Below are positions 26,832 to 36,896 of a stretch of 64,000 nt of DNA, piece by piece. The notes beneath the pieces were generated by a model. It was not told where the DNA came from. It made no database searches and saw only the letters and a program-made list of their open reading frames with translations. Location of the stretch: assembly GCA_003990955.1 (NCBI GenBank), contig BIFV01000015.1, positions 30,308 to 94,307 of the forward strand. Reading direction: 5' to 3'. Source of the DNA: Sporomusaceae bacterium FL31. Lineage in GTDB: Bacteria > Bacillota > Negativicutes > DSM-1736 > Dendrosporobacteraceae. The position numbers and the translations under genes are program-made. Each line of letters begins with the position of its first letter. Position 1 is the first letter of the stretch.

Positions 26832-27902
26832 ATGACTATAGAGAACACGGATAATAAGCAGCTGACTTATCGTGAGGCAGGGGTTGACATTGATGCCGGT
26901 AATCGTGCTGTAGACCTAATGAAGCAGCATGTTCGTTCAACCTATCGGCCGGAAGTTTTGGGGGATATTGGCGGCTTCGGTGGTTTATTTGCCCTCAATA
27001 TCCAGAAGTACAGCCAGCCAGTACTGGTTTCCGGTACTGATGGGGTTGGCACTAAACTGCGCCTGGCATTTTTATTGGATCGTCATGATACTATTGGCCA
27101 GGATGCTGTGGCAATGTGTGTCAATGATATCTTGGTTCAAGGGGCTGAGCCTCTTTTCTTTTTAGATTATTTGGCTGTAGGTAAGTTAGAACCGGAAAAA
27201 GTCGCCGCTGTGGTCAGCGGTGTTGCAAAAGCCTGTAAAGAATCCGGCTGTGCTCTGATTGGCGGAGAAACAGCAGAGATGGCAGGATTCTATCCCGAAG
27301 GCGAATACGATATTGCTGGCTTTGCGGTAGGGATTGTTGATAAACCACGCATTATCACCGGCGATACCATTAAACCTGGCGATGTGCTTTTAGGTCTGCC
27401 GTCCAGTGGATTACATTCAAATGGTTATTCTTTGGTACGGAAAATTTGCTTTGATGTAAAACAATTCTCTGCTGATGCGTATATCGATCAGTTAGGTAAA
27501 ACCTTAGGAGAAGAACTTCTGACCCCAACAAAGCTTTATCCTAAAACCTGCTTGCCCTTGATCAACTCGTTTGATCTTAAGGGAATGGTTCACATTACCG
27601 GTGGTGGTTTTTATGATAATATTCCACGCGTGCTGCCGGAAGAATGTTCAGTAGAAATCGATACAACGACTTGGCCAAAGCCACCTATCTTTGAATTGCT
27701 AAAAGAATGGGGCGGAGTGGCCTGGCCTGAAATGTACCGGACTTTCAATATGGGTATTGGCATGATTGTTGTGGTAGCAGCTGAAGACGTTGCGGCTGTT
27801 CAGGCAAATCTGGCCGAACGTGATGAGAAAAGCTATGTGATCGGTAAAGTCGTGGCTGGAGGCCAGGAGGTAATCCTCAAAGGAGGCGTATTTGGTGGCT
27901 GA
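26832..27902 (+). CDS. purM: Phosphoribosylformylglycinamidine cyclo-ligase PurM
   Basis: Closes FGAM to AIR with ATP. 356 aa; [66 protein letters not shown] and [16 protein letters not shown] are all hallmark blocks. SD GGGGGAAAG precedes the ATG. The final bases overlap the purN start. Confidence 0.97.
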   Translation: MTIENTDNKQLTYREAGVDIDAGNRAVDLMKQHVRSTYRPEVLGDIGGFGGLFALNIQKYSQPVLVSGTDGVGTKLRLAFLLDRHDTIGQDAVAMCVNDILVQGAEPLFFLDYLAVGKLEPEKVAAVVSGVAKACKESGCALIGGETAEMAGFYPEGEYDIAGFAVGIVDKPRIITGDTIKPGDVLLGLPSSGLHSNGYSLVRKICFDVKQFSADAYIDQLGKTLGEELLTPTKLYPKTCLPLINSFDLKGMVHITGGGFYDNIPRVLPEECSVEIDTTTWPKPPIFELLKEWGGVAWPEMYRTFNMGIGMIVVVAAEDVAAVQANLAERDEKSYVIGKVVAGGQEVILKGGVFGG

Positions 27903-28521
27903 AACAACAGTTTTGGGGATTTTGGCCTCCGGACGCGGCAGTAATTTACAATCAATTATTGATGCCATCTCGACAGGTAAACTGGCAGCCAAAATTGGGG
28001 TTGTTATTAGTGATAAGCCTGATGCCAATGCGCTAAAACGGGCTGTTGATTTGAATTTGACAGCCGTGTGTGTGGACCGGAAACAGTATAAAACCCAGCA
28101 GGAATTTGAGCAGGCTTTAGTCACTGAATTAAAGCTGCACCAAGTCGAATTGGTCATTCTAGCTGGATTTATGAGAATTCTCAGCCCGTATTTTGTTCAT
28201 GCATTTGCCAATCGGATTATGAATATTCATCCATCCTTATTACCTGCTTTTCCAGGCAAGCATGCACAAGAACAAGCCATTCATTATGGGGCAAAAGTGT
28301 CAGGCTGCACTGTGCATTTTGTTGATGAAGGAATGGACAGCGGTCCAATCATTTTACAGCAGACCGTGCCGGTACTGCCTGATGATACTCCGTCAACCTT
28401 AGCTGAACGGATCTTACAGCAAGAACATGTCATCTATCCGCAGGCAATCAAGCTTTATATCGAAAACAAATTGCAGATTGAAGGGCGAATGGTTAAGGTA
28501 GTTGACCGGAAAAATGATTAG
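27895..28521 (+). CDS. purN: Phosphoribosylglycinamide formyltransferase PurN
   Basis: Formyl-THF-dependent GAR to FGAR step. [15 protein letters not shown]-terminus, [13 protein letters not shown] with the active-site His, and [17 protein letters not shown] with the catalytic Asp. GTG at 27895 is chosen: AGGAGG (27881-27886) is 8 nt upstream; the TTG one codon earlier (27892) is only 5 nt away but possible. 208 aa. Overlaps purM. Confidence 0.96.
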   Translation: MAETTVLGILASGRGSNLQSIIDAISTGKLAAKIGVVISDKPDANALKRAVDLNLTAVCVDRKQYKTQQEFEQALVTELKLHQVELVILAGFMRILSPYFVHAFANRIMNIHPSLLPAFPGKHAQEQAIHYGAKVSGCTVHFVDEGMDSGPIILQQTVPVLPDDTPSTLAERILQQEHVIYPQAIKLYIENKLQIEGRMVKVVDRKND

Positions 28522-28564
28522 GTTGGTTGATCAGGGAAATCAGCCTAGGATAGTGGAGGATAGA

Positions 28565-30109
28565 ATGAATATAAAACGTGCGTTACTCAGCGTATCTGAC
28601 AAAACTGGTATTGTGGAATTTGCTCAAAAACTGCATAGTTTTGGTATTGAAATCATTTCAACTGGCGGTACCATGAAAACACTGCGTGAGGCTGGCATCC
28701 CAGTCACTTATGTCAGTGATGTTACCGGCTTTCCTGAGATCATGGACGGACGGGTTAAAACGCTAAATCCCTATATTCATGGGGGAATATTGGCAATCAG
28801 GGATAATGAAGCTCATGTTGCTGCTATGCAGCAGCATCATATTCAAGGGATTGACATGGTCGTTGTCAATCTTTATCCATTCCGTCAAACGATCGCTAAA
28901 CCAGACGTGACATTAGCTGATGCTATTGAGAACATTGATATTGGTGGACCAGCGATGATTCGAGCTGCCGCAAAAAACTTTAACTATGTATCGGTTGTGG
29001 TCAATCCGCAGCGCTATGCTGAAATTATCCGCCAGCTAGAAGAGACTGGTGCTATTGCTGATCAGTTTCGGATGGCGCTGGCACAAGAGGCTTATAATCA
29101 TACTTCTGAGTATGATGCTTATATCAGCCAATATTTGTCTGGACAACTTGGCGAAGGTGCATTTCCTCAGAGTATGCACCTTGTGTTAGAAAAGGTACAG
29201 GATTTGCGTTATGGTGAAAATCCTCATCAGCAGGCAGCTTTTTACCGGGAAAAATATTATGCCGGACCTGGCATTGCAAATGCTCAGCAGCTTCATGGCA
29301 AGGAATTATCGTTTAATAATATTGCTGATATTGAAGCCGCATATGCCATTGTTACTGAGTTTGATCAACCGGCAGTGACCATTATTAAGCATACTAATCC
29401 TTGCGGTACTGGCATTGGTGAAACTATTGCAGCCGCTTATAGTAAAGCCTATCAGGCCGATCCTGTTTCAGCTTTTGGCGGTATTATTGCTCTAAATAGG
29501 ATTGTCGATCAAGCGACTGCCGAACAAATCAGCAGTATTTTTATTGAAGCCGTTGTAGCTCCAGGGTATGATCAGGCAGCTTTAGACATCCTGACCCAGA
29601 AAAAGAATATCCGACTGCTTACAATTGATATGCAGCCAGCCGCTAAAATGAATAGTCTGGATGTCAAAAAGGTTTCGGGCGGAATGCTGGTTCAAAGTTT
29701 AGATCAAGCGGACGTTTCGGAGAGCGATCTGAAAGTAGTCTCGCAGCATCAGCCTTCTGCTGAAGAATGGAAACAACTGCTATTTGCCTGGAAAATTGTT
29801 AAGCATGTAAAATCCAATGCCATTGTGGTAGCTGGCGAGAATCAGACTTATGGCGTGGGCGCAGGTCAAATGAATCGGGTAGGTTCGGCTCAGATTGCAT
29901 TGTCACAAGCTGGCGATAAGGCAAAAGGTGCAGTATTGGCTTCAGATGCATTTTTCCCGTTTCGTGATACCGTGGATACGGCTGCTAAGGCTGGTATTAC
30001 AGCCATCATTCAACCAGGCGGTTCAGTGAAAGATGAGGAGTCAATTGCTGCAGCCAACGAGCATGGGATTGTGATGGTATTCACTGGAATGAGACATTTT
30101 AAACATTAA
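28565..30109 (+). CDS. purH: Bifunctional AICAR transformylase/IMP cyclohydrolase PurH
   Basis: Last two steps to IMP. N-terminal MGS-like cyclohydrolase domain: [43 protein letters not shown]-terminal transformylase: [42 protein letters not shown]. An in-frame start at 28502 would overlap purN; ATG 28565 has AGTGGAGGA directly upstream and begins at the conserved [15 protein letters not shown], so it was chosen. 514 aa. Confidence 0.97.
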   Translation: MNIKRALLSVSDKTGIVEFAQKLHSFGIEIISTGGTMKTLREAGIPVTYVSDVTGFPEIMDGRVKTLNPYIHGGILAIRDNEAHVAAMQQHHIQGIDMVVVNLYPFRQTIAKPDVTLADAIENIDIGGPAMIRAAAKNFNYVSVVVNPQRYAEIIRQLEETGAIADQFRMALAQEAYNHTSEYDAYISQYLSGQLGEGAFPQSMHLVLEKVQDLRYGENPHQQAAFYREKYYAGPGIANAQQLHGKELSFNNIADIEAAYAIVTEFDQPAVTIIKHTNPCGTGIGETIAAAYSKAYQADPVSAFGGIIALNRIVDQATAEQISSIFIEAVVAPGYDQAALDILTQKKNIRLLTIDMQPAAKMNSLDVKKVSGGMLVQSLDQADVSESDLKVVSQHQPSAEEWKQLLFAWKIVKHVKSNAIVVAGENQTYGVGAGQMNRVGSAQIALSQAGDKAKGAVLASDAFFPFRDTVDTAAKAGITAIIQPGGSVKDEESIAAANEHGIVMVFTGMRHFKH

Positions 30110-30136
30110 GATTCATCCCTGTTAAGGAGTGATTTT

Positions 30137-31411
30137 GTGCGAATTTTAGTAATTGGCGGTGGCGGCCGCGAACATACTTTAGCGTGGAAGCTGGCTATGA
30201 GCCCACGAGTGGAGAAAATATACTGTATTCCGGGAAATCCTGGCATTAGTCAAATTGCCGAATGTATAGACCTTAATCTAGCTGACAATCAGGCTTTAGT
30301 GGATTTTGCGATCAATCATCACATTGACTTAACGGTTGTAGGGCCGGAAATGCCATTAGCCAATGGGATAGTCGATGCTTTTGATAAACAAGCTTTGAAA
30401 ATTTTTGGACCGACTCAGGCAGCCGCTGAATTGGAAGGCTCAAAGGCCTTTGCTAAAGAGTTAATGAAAAAATATCAGATACCAACCGCTAATTTTGAAG
30501 TGTTTACCGATGCTGAATCAGCCAAGGATTATATTGTGAAAATTGGTGCTCCGGTGGTTGTAAAGGCTGACGGTTTAGCAGCTGGCAAAGGTGTCGTCGT
30601 GGCGATGTCCTTAGACGAAGCTCTTGCAGCTGTTGATATGATTATGCGTGATCAGGCTTTTGGTTTGGCTGGCAGCAGGGTAGTTATTGAAGAGTACTTA
30701 ACAGGGGAAGAGGCTTCTTTGCTGGCATTCACTGATGGGTATACTGTTGTTCCAATGATTTCTGCACAAGATCATAAACGGGCTTTCGATGGGGATCAAG
30801 GTCCTAATACAGGCGGTATGGGTACTTATGCACCAGCTCCGGTTGTTACTGCTGACATCTTAGAACAGATCAAGCAGCAGGTTCTGCAACCGACAGTTGA
30901 TGCAATGCGGGCTGAAGGTAGAATATATCGTGGTTGCTTATATGCTGGGTTAATGATCAATGAAAATGGCCCCAAAGTGATTGAATTTAATGCAAGATTC
31001 GGGGATCCTGAAACCCAGGTTGTACTGCCTTTGCTGGCTAGTGACTTAGTAACCGTAATGGAAGCCTGCGTGGATGGAAAACTTGCAGATATCGAAGTCA
31101 GCTGGGAAGAAAAAGCTGCTGTATGTGTTGTCATGGCAGCCGGTGGTTATCCTGGTAGCTATGCAAAAGGCGATGCTATCACTGGAATTACTGCTGCTGA
31201 ACAACATGGAGCGTTAGTCTTTCAGGCCGGCACCGCTCTTAAAGAAGATACCATTATCACAAATGGCGGGAGAGTACTTGGCATTACGGCGACAGCACCG
31301 ACTATTCTGGACGCTGTTGAAAAGGCTTATCATGCCGTTAAAGAAATTAAGTTTATTGACATGCATTATCGTACCGATATTGCTCATCGAGCTATTAAAC
31401 GTAATCATTAA
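30137..31411 (+). CDS. purD: Phosphoribosylamine-glycine ligase PurD
   Basis: ATP-grasp enzyme making GAR from phosphoribosylamine and glycine. 424 aa; MRILVIGGGGREHTLAWKL, FGPTQAAAELEGSKAFAK, VVKADGLAAGKGVVVA, SAQDHKRAFDGDQGPNTGGMG and VIEFNARFGDPETQ. Start is GTG behind AAGGAG. Last gene of the pur operon, followed by a strong terminator. Confidence 0.97.
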   Translation: MRILVIGGGGREHTLAWKLAMSPRVEKIYCIPGNPGISQIAECIDLNLADNQALVDFAINHHIDLTVVGPEMPLANGIVDAFDKQALKIFGPTQAAAELEGSKAFAKELMKKYQIPTANFEVFTDAESAKDYIVKIGAPVVVKADGLAAGKGVVVAMSLDEALAAVDMIMRDQAFGLAGSRVVIEEYLTGEEASLLAFTDGYTVVPMISAQDHKRAFDGDQGPNTGGMGTYAPAPVVTADILEQIKQQVLQPTVDAMRAEGRIYRGCLYAGLMINENGPKVIEFNARFGDPETQVVLPLLASDLVTVMEACVDGKLADIEVSWEEKAAVCVVMAAGGYPGSYAKGDAITGITAAEQHGALVFQAGTALKEDTIITNGGRVLGITATAPTILDAVEKAYHAVKEIKFIDMHYRTDIAHRAIKRNH

Positions 31412-31423
31412 TTTATTTTTTAG

Positions 31424-31461
31424 ATATGTTCCACATGATCAAATGTGGAACATATTTTTTT
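31424..31461 (+). terminator. terminator of the pur operon
   Basis: Thirteen-base-pair perfect stem ATATGTTCCACAT / ATGTGGAACATAT, 6-nt loop, then a run of seven T. Confidence 0.95.
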
Positions 31462-31542
31462 ATGCTGTACGAATTTAGAGGTAAGATGTTGAATTTTGGA
31501 GAATAATAACAATACTACAGAAGGCATGGAGAGATATGAGTG

Positions 31543-32067
31543 ATGGAATATTCATTTTTGCTAGTTAATCTGGTTGTTATTCTCATGTTGTTTGTTGGCG
31601 TTAGTTTTACATTAATTGGCATGCCTGGCAATCTATTGATTTTTATTACAGCGGTTGCTTATGCCTATTTTGGCGATTTTGCGCATATAAATGTTACAAT
31701 GCTGCTTATTTTACTAGGTGCGCTGATTTGCGGTGAAATCGTCGAGTCTGTTGCCGGCGCATTGGGTGCAAAAAAGGAGCAGGCCTCTAAAAGGGCTATT
31801 GCAGCCGCCTTTTTTGGCAGTATCATCGGCGGAATCATTGGTACAGGAATTTTGCCGGTAATCGGTTCGATTGCGGGAGCTATATGTGGTGGATTTAGTG
31901 GCAGTTACCTAGCTGAATATACGAAAAGCAAAGATTCCATGCAGGCGAGTCGGGTCGCTCACAGTGTCATTAAAGGGCAGATTATCGGGCTGATTGTCAA
32001 ATTTGCCATCGCAATTACCATGGTGATTTACGTTTTATCCAAAATGCCTTGGCAGGAATATGTATAG
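31543..32067 (+). CDS. DUF456 family membrane protein
   Basis: 174 residues, largely hydrophobic, with about five membrane segments and the DUF456 pattern: FTLIGMPGNLLIF near the N-terminus, LGALICGEIVESVAGALGAKK in the middle, and AAAFFGSIIGGIIGTGILPVIGSIAGAICGGFSGSYLAEY, a Gly-rich pair of helices. The function is unknown. ATG 31543 is chosen with GGAGA (31528-31532) 10 nt upstream; the GTG at 31540 is an equally placed alternative. Stands alone after the pur terminator. Confidence 0.8.
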   Translation: MEYSFLLVNLVVILMLFVGVSFTLIGMPGNLLIFITAVAYAYFGDFAHINVTMLLILLGALICGEIVESVAGALGAKKEQASKRAIAAAFFGSIIGGIIGTGILPVIGSIAGAICGGFSGSYLAEYTKSKDSMQASRVAHSVIKGQIIGLIVKFAIAITMVIYVLSKMPWQEYV

Positions 32068-32114
32068 TTTAACGCTCTTTGATTTGGGACTTATCAGACG
32101 ACTATAATTTAAAT

Positions 32115-32177
32115 GATCAGGTTATCATATAATGATTGGCATAGAGTTCTGTGCCGGCATGATATGATAACCTGATC
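32115..32177. repeat. 63-bp near-perfect inverted repeat
   Basis: GATCAGGTTATCATAT (32115-32130) and ATATGATAACCTGATC (32162-32177) are an exact 16-bp inverted repeat. The 31-nt centre holds a smaller stem GGCATA/TGTGCC. There is no T tail on either strand, so it is a poor terminator. It may be a repetitive palindromic element or a 5' mRNA structure for the next gene. Confidence 0.75.
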
Positions 32178-32249
32178 CAGTTCCTCATAAATTATTGATG
32201 ATTGTTGGTAAAGTTAAATTTGAAGTACCGAAAGAGAGGGTATTACACA

Positions 32250-35174
32250 ATGACCTTACAGTTAGAGAAGAACTATCATGGGTTTAAGCTTATTGAAGAA
32301 AAGAAACTTAATGAGATTAATTCTATGGCATATCTGTTTTATCATGAGAAAAGTGGAGCCCGCCTGTTATATCTCGCCAATGAAGATGATAATAAAGTGT
32401 TCTCGGTGACTTTCCGGACTCCACCGGAAGATAGTACAGGAGTGGCTCATATCGTAGAACATTCCGTCTTATGCGGATCGCGCAAATTTAACATGAAAGA
32501 GCCCTTTGTTGAATTAATCAAAGGCTCGCTTAATACCTACTTAAACGCCATGACTTTTCCGGACAAGACCATGTATCCAGTCGCAAGCCGCAATGATAAA
32601 GATTTTCATAATTTGATGGATGTCTATCTGGATGCGGTGTTTTTTCCAAATATCTATAAATATCCTGAGATTCTTATGCAGGAAGGCTGGCATTATGAAC
32701 TCGAAGACAAAGATGCTGAACTTACCTATAAGGGTGTTGTCTATAATGAAATGAAAGGTGCTTTTTCATCACCTGAAGCCATCCTTGATAAAGAAATCTT
32801 GGCTTCATTGTTTCCTGATACAACTTATGGGTTTGAATCAGGTGGTGATCCAGATGTCATTCCTGAATTAACTCAGGAAGGTTTTCAAGAGTTTCACCGC
32901 AAGCTTTATCATCCATCCAATAGCTACATCTATCTTTATGGAAAGCTGGATATTCTTGAAAAGTTAGCGTTTATCGATTTAGAATATCTGGCTAGTTTCG
33001 ATAAGATTGAAACAGATTCCGCAGTGAATGAACAGAAGCTGTTTAACAATAAGGTGGAATCGGTAGGCGAATATCCTATTTCTCCGAACGAACAAGCTCA
33101 AGATAAAACTTTTCTCAGCTTAAATTTCATTGTCGGCAAGGCGACAGAACCGGAAAAGACGTTGTCGTTTCAAATTTTAGAACATTTATTGTTACGTACT
33201 CAGGCTGCACCCTTAAAGAAAGCGCTGATTGATGCTGAGATTGGCAAAGATGTGCTGAGTATTTTCAGTGATAGTATTCTTCAGCCTACATTTAGTGTGA
33301 TTGTCAGCGGCTCAAATGAGGAACATAAAGACAAATTTGAAAAAATTATTGTCGATACACTGGAAAAACTCGTTGCCGATGGAATTGATAAAAAGCTTAT
33401 TGAAGCTTCGATTAATTTGATGGAATTTAAATTGCGGGAAGCAGATTTTGGCCGCAGTCCCAAAGGGCTGGTCTATAATATCAAATGCATGAATAGCTGG
33501 CTGTATGATGAAAGTCCATTTTTACATTTAGAGTATGAAGCGGCTTTAAAGAAAGTGAAGTCAGCCTTAACCAGTAACTATTTTGAACAGTTAATTAAAG
33601 AACGGCTGCTGGAGAATACCCATAAGACATTGGTTGTTTTGAAACCGCAGCAAGGGATGGCTGAACAAAAAAGCAAAGAAATTAAAGAACATATGGCTAA
33701 CTATAAGAGTAAGCTTTCGGCAACAGAAATTGAGGAACTCATCAAACAGACCCAGGCGCTGAAAATAAGGCAGGAAACACCTGATTCACCGGAAACCTTG
33801 GCGGTAATTCCTCTGCTTAATTTGGCTGATATTGACGCTAAGTCGGAACAGCTCATTCTTACTGAGCGGGAAGAGCAGGGGATTCAGGTATTATTTCACC
33901 CCATTGTTACCAATCAGATTGCCTATGTCAATATCTATTTTGATGCTGGCGGCATACCTCAGAGTAAGATTCCTTATGCTTATTTGTTAGCTGAATTCTT
34001 AGGCAAGCTTTCTACTGAAAAGCATGAATATAGTGAATTGGCCAATGAAATCAATATTCATACCGGCGGCATTATTTACGATGTTCTTGCTTATACCGAG
34101 AATGATAATGATGATATTTATTATCCTAAATTTCGAATTAAATCCAAGGCGTTGGTCAGCAAACTGCCGAAAATGTTTGATTTGGTAGGACAGATTGCTA
34201 CCCGTAGCAGTTTTACTGATAAAAAACGGCTTAAGGAACTGGTTCAGCAAGTCAAATCCACTCTGTCCATGTTCTTGCTGCGTAATGCTCAACAGGTTGC
34301 AGCAGGCAGAGTATTATCCTACTTTTCGCCGTCATCCAAATATAATGAAGTGGGTATGCTGACTTTTTATGAGTTTATGGTGGATTTAGAAAAGAATTTT
34401 GACAATAAAGTGGCAGAAATCAGCAGCAGCCTTAGTGAAGCAGCTGAGCTGATTTTTAACAAAGCCAATCTCACTGTCAGCGTAACGGTTGAAGAAGAAC
34501 AATATCCACAGTTCCAGCAAGCTTTCTCTGGATTTTGCGAGTATCTAGGACAGAAGGCTGTTGAAAAACAAGAATATAACTTCCAGGTTGAGGCATTAAA
34601 CGAAGGCTTAATGACCTCAGGAAAAGTGCAGTATGTAGCGAAAGGTGCTAATTTCCGGAAGCTGGGCTACAACTATCATGGCAGTCTGAAAGTATTGGAA
34701 ACCATCTTGCGTTATGATTATCTTTGGAATAAGATCAGGGTGCAAGGTGGGGCTTATGGTGCCTTTGCCCAGTTCCGACGCAACGGGAATATGGTATTAG
34801 GCTCTTACCGTGACCCTAACTTATGCGAAACTTTGACGGTGTATGATCAAACGCCTGAATATCTGCGGAAATTTGACGTAAGTGAGCGTGAAATGACTAA
34901 GTATATTATTGGTACAATGAGCCAGCTGGACACGCCGCTTACACCGCAGATGAAGGGCGATGTTGCTGCTGAATGCTACATTCGCAAGATTACCCAGGAA
35001 ATTATTCAGCAAGAACGGAATGAGGTGCTGAGTACCCGGCAGGGCGACATTCAGAAATTGGCTGATTTGATTGATAGCGCCATGAAAGAAAATTATCTTT
35101 GTGTGTTAGGCAGTGAAGAAAAAATTTGTGATAACAAGGAAACCTTTAAACAAATTAAAAATGTATTTGAATAA
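32250..35174 (+). CDS. M16C-family metallopeptidase (presequence-protease type)
   Basis: Large zinc peptidase of 974 aa made of two M16 halves joined by a helical linker. The catalytic inverted zinc motif HIVEH lies near residue 55 (VAHIVEHSVLCGS), with the distal Glu in VVYNEMKGAFSSPEA. The M16C family (Cym1/PreP, IdeG-like) degrades short unfolded peptides. No signal peptide; cytoplasmic. A TTG start at 32202 is possible, but AGAGAGGG (32233-32240) and the family N-terminus support ATG 32250. Preceded by the 63-bp inverted repeat, followed by a palindromic terminator. Confidence 0.92.
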   Translation: MTLQLEKNYHGFKLIEEKKLNEINSMAYLFYHEKSGARLLYLANEDDNKVFSVTFRTPPEDSTGVAHIVEHSVLCGSRKFNMKEPFVELIKGSLNTYLNAMTFPDKTMYPVASRNDKDFHNLMDVYLDAVFFPNIYKYPEILMQEGWHYELEDKDAELTYKGVVYNEMKGAFSSPEAILDKEILASLFPDTTYGFESGGDPDVIPELTQEGFQEFHRKLYHPSNSYIYLYGKLDILEKLAFIDLEYLASFDKIETDSAVNEQKLFNNKVESVGEYPISPNEQAQDKTFLSLNFIVGKATEPEKTLSFQILEHLLLRTQAAPLKKALIDAEIGKDVLSIFSDSILQPTFSVIVSGSNEEHKDKFEKIIVDTLEKLVADGIDKKLIEASINLMEFKLREADFGRSPKGLVYNIKCMNSWLYDESPFLHLEYEAALKKVKSALTSNYFEQLIKERLLENTHKTLVVLKPQQGMAEQKSKEIKEHMANYKSKLSATEIEELIKQTQALKIRQETPDSPETLAVIPLLNLADIDAKSEQLILTEREEQGIQVLFHPIVTNQIAYVNIYFDAGGIPQSKIPYAYLLAEFLGKLSTEKHEYSELANEINIHTGGIIYDVLAYTENDNDDIYYPKFRIKSKALVSKLPKMFDLVGQIATRSSFTDKKRLKELVQQVKSTLSMFLLRNAQQVAAGRVLSYFSPSSKYNEVGMLTFYEFMVDLEKNFDNKVAEISSSLSEAAELIFNKANLTVSVTVEEEQYPQFQQAFSGFCEYLGQKAVEKQEYNFQVEALNEGLMTSGKVQYVAKGANFRKLGYNYHGSLKVLETILRYDYLWNKIRVQGGAYGAFAQFRRNGNMVLGSYRDPNLCETLTVYDQTPEYLRKFDVSEREMTKYIIGTMSQLDTPLTPQMKGDVAAECYIRKITQEIIQQERNEVLSTRQGDIQKLADLIDSAMKENYLCVLGSEEKICDNKETFKQIKNVFE

Positions 35175-35177
35175 AGA

Positions 35178-35209
35178 ACAAGGCCAATCCTTATAAGGAT
35201 TGGCCTTGT
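35178..35209. terminator. bidirectional terminator between convergent genes
   Basis: A 32-nt perfect palindrome (16 bp each arm) between the M16C gene and the reverse NlpC/P60 gene. The minus-strand tail is T-rich (GTTCTTTATT); the plus tail is not. Confidence 0.75.
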
Positions 35210-35219
35210 CTCATGCAGC

Positions 35220-35867
35220 TTAATAGCGGCGTGCTCCGATGTAATGATCTACATAGTATTGTTCATCTAGGGATGAAGTTGTTACTTGTTGGGCTGCGGA
35301 GCTGGCATGAAGGAACTGTCCATTACCCATATAGAAGCCGACATGGGATGCGCCTGGTTTATAGGTCGTGAAGAATACTAAGTCACCGACTTTTAACTTA
35401 CTCTTATCGACTGAAGTACCAGCAGCAAATTGTTCGGCAGCTGTACGAGGGATGGTAATCCCATTTTGTTTCATGACATATTGTGTAAAACCTGAACAAT
35501 CAAAGCCGTCTGGCGTTGTTCCGCCCCATACATAAGGGACTCCCATATACTTTTTACCGGTATCAATCAGCGCATTACCTGAAACTGTTGTCTCAGTGGC
35601 AGTTTTACTGGAATTAAGACCTAGTACGTTGGATACATCATTACTTTTGCTGGAAATATTGCCGATGAATTTACCCAGCAGTAAGCCTATTAAGATATCA
35701 AATACGCCAGTACCGGATGAAGAACTAGCTGTATTCGTTGTAGACGAATTCGTTGTTTGAGCTAATAGGTTGTCCAACGCCGAGGCATAAGCCGAAGCCG
35801 GGGCGGTAAAAGTAACGGATATCGTAAGGAGCAAGGCAACTGCAAGCGGCGATTTGTACTTAAACAT
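35220..35867 (-). CDS. Secreted NlpC/P60 cell-wall hydrolase
   Basis: 215-residue exported protein. Signal peptide at the N-terminus (SPLAVALLLTISVTFTAPASAYA), a Ser/Thr-rich low-complexity linker, then the NlpC/P60 domain (about 105-215): catalytic Cys in PDGFDCSGFTQYV, His in GASHVGFYMGNGQFLHAS. It cuts peptide stems of peptidoglycan. ATG at 35867 is chosen (minus-strand SD AGGAGG 7 nt upstream); the longer frame would put MASLGGCS before the signal peptide. Followed on the minus strand by the palindromic terminator. Confidence 0.9.
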   Translation of the reverse strand: MFKYKSPLAVALLLTISVTFTAPASAYASALDNLLAQTTNSSTTNTASSSSGTGVFDILIGLLLGKFIGNISSKSNDVSNVLGLNSSKTATETTVSGNALIDTGKKYMGVPYVWGGTTPDGFDCSGFTQYVMKQNGITIPRTAAEQFAAGTSVDKSKLKVGDLVFFTTYKPGASHVGFYMGNGQFLHASSAAQQVTTSSLDEQYYVDHYIGARRY

Positions 35868-36044
35868 TGAGCAACCTCCTAATGATGCCACCGCTCATAA
35901 AGGGGTGACCTTATTTGACTAACGTTGTGACGCATAAAATAATAATACAATATTTAAGTTATTATGTAAACTTGAAAAAGTTAGCAAGAGCTCCTGTCAC
36001 TTTGTGATTTAGGCTTGCAGAGAAGTAACTAAGCATTAGGAAAT

Positions 36045-36079
36045 AACAACGCTGGCTCTGCTTACAGACCAGCATTGTT
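36045..36079 (-). terminator. terminator of cwlD
   Basis: On the minus strand AACAATGCTGGTCTG pairs with CAGAGCCAGCGTTGTT, loop TAAG, then ATTT. Its 5' arm overlaps the cwlD stop codon. Confidence 0.75.
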
Positions 36080-36796
36080 ATCTGGTGTCCAAAAGCGATT
36101 GACGGTAGTTGGCACAACAGAATAATAGGCACATATACCTCGACTGATAGCTTGGGCAAGCTTTTGTTGATAATCAGCAGATTGAAGCAAAGCGCGTTCA
36201 GGCAGGTTTGTAATATAACCAACTTCAATTAGTACAGCAGCTGCATTGTTGCGGCGCAATACAAAATAATCGCCAGGGTTGGCGGTCTTTTGCGCGATAG
36301 CCATTTGTGAAAATTCGCTTTGGATTAAATTGGCTAATCGTTTTCCGTCCGCTGACTTGACATAGTAGAAAGATTCCGGGCCTTTACGGCGTGGATTTGT
36401 GCTGACATTGGCATGGATACTGATATAGATATCAGCGTTCGATTCTTCGGCCAGCTCAACTCGCGCTGCTAAATCACGGTGATAACGTCCTTTGACTTGT
36501 GGATTATCGCATTTTTTGCTTAAGTCAATGTCGCTTTCACGCGACAAGATGACATTGGCTCCATAGGAAGTCAGCACGTCTCTAAGTTGGAGGCTGATTG
36601 CCAAATTAATATCTTTTTCAATGACACCGGGGCGATTGGCCCCTGAATCAACACCGCCGTGGCCGGCATCTACAATGATGGTTTTGCCTGATAATGGCTG
36701 CGAGGATGCAATTGCATTTGCGACTATTGCACTGATCAGCAATAATGCGCACAATAAAGGGAGAAGAATATTTCGTTTTATATAAAGAACTTTCAT
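36062..36796 (-). CDS. cwlD: N-acetylmuramoyl-L-alanine amidase CwlD
   Basis: Amidase_3 enzyme, 244 aa. CwlD removes peptide stems during spore-cortex synthesis, the first step to muramic delta-lactam that marks cortex for germination lysis. N-terminal membrane/signal segment (LLPLLCALLLISAIVANAIA), then LSGKTIIVDAGHGGVDSGA (zinc His), IEKDINLAISLQLRD (zinc Glu), SNADIYISIHANVS (zinc His) and AAVLIEVGYITN (catalytic Glu). The PLSGK-to-KGxESFYY pattern matches CwlD rather than LytC-type amidases. Start ATG 36796: AAAGGAGG is 6 nt upstream; an ATG two codons earlier abuts the SD. Confidence 0.9.
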   Translation of the reverse strand: MKVLYIKRNILLPLLCALLLISAIVANAIASSQPLSGKTIIVDAGHGGVDSGANRPGVIEKDINLAISLQLRDVLTSYGANVILSRESDIDLSKKCDNPQVKGRYHRDLAARVELAEESNADIYISIHANVSTNPRRKGPESFYYVKSADGKRLANLIQSEFSQMAIAQKTANPGDYFVLRRNNAAAVLIEVGYITNLPERALLQSADYQQKLAQAISRGICAYYSVVPTTVNRFWTPDNNAGL

Positions 36797-36896
36797 CAAC
36801 ATCCTCCTTTCGTAAATAGATATGAATGATGAAAGGATATTACTACTGGGGTCAAAAATATATATAGATAGCTGAGTAATGAATAGGAGGAGTATG

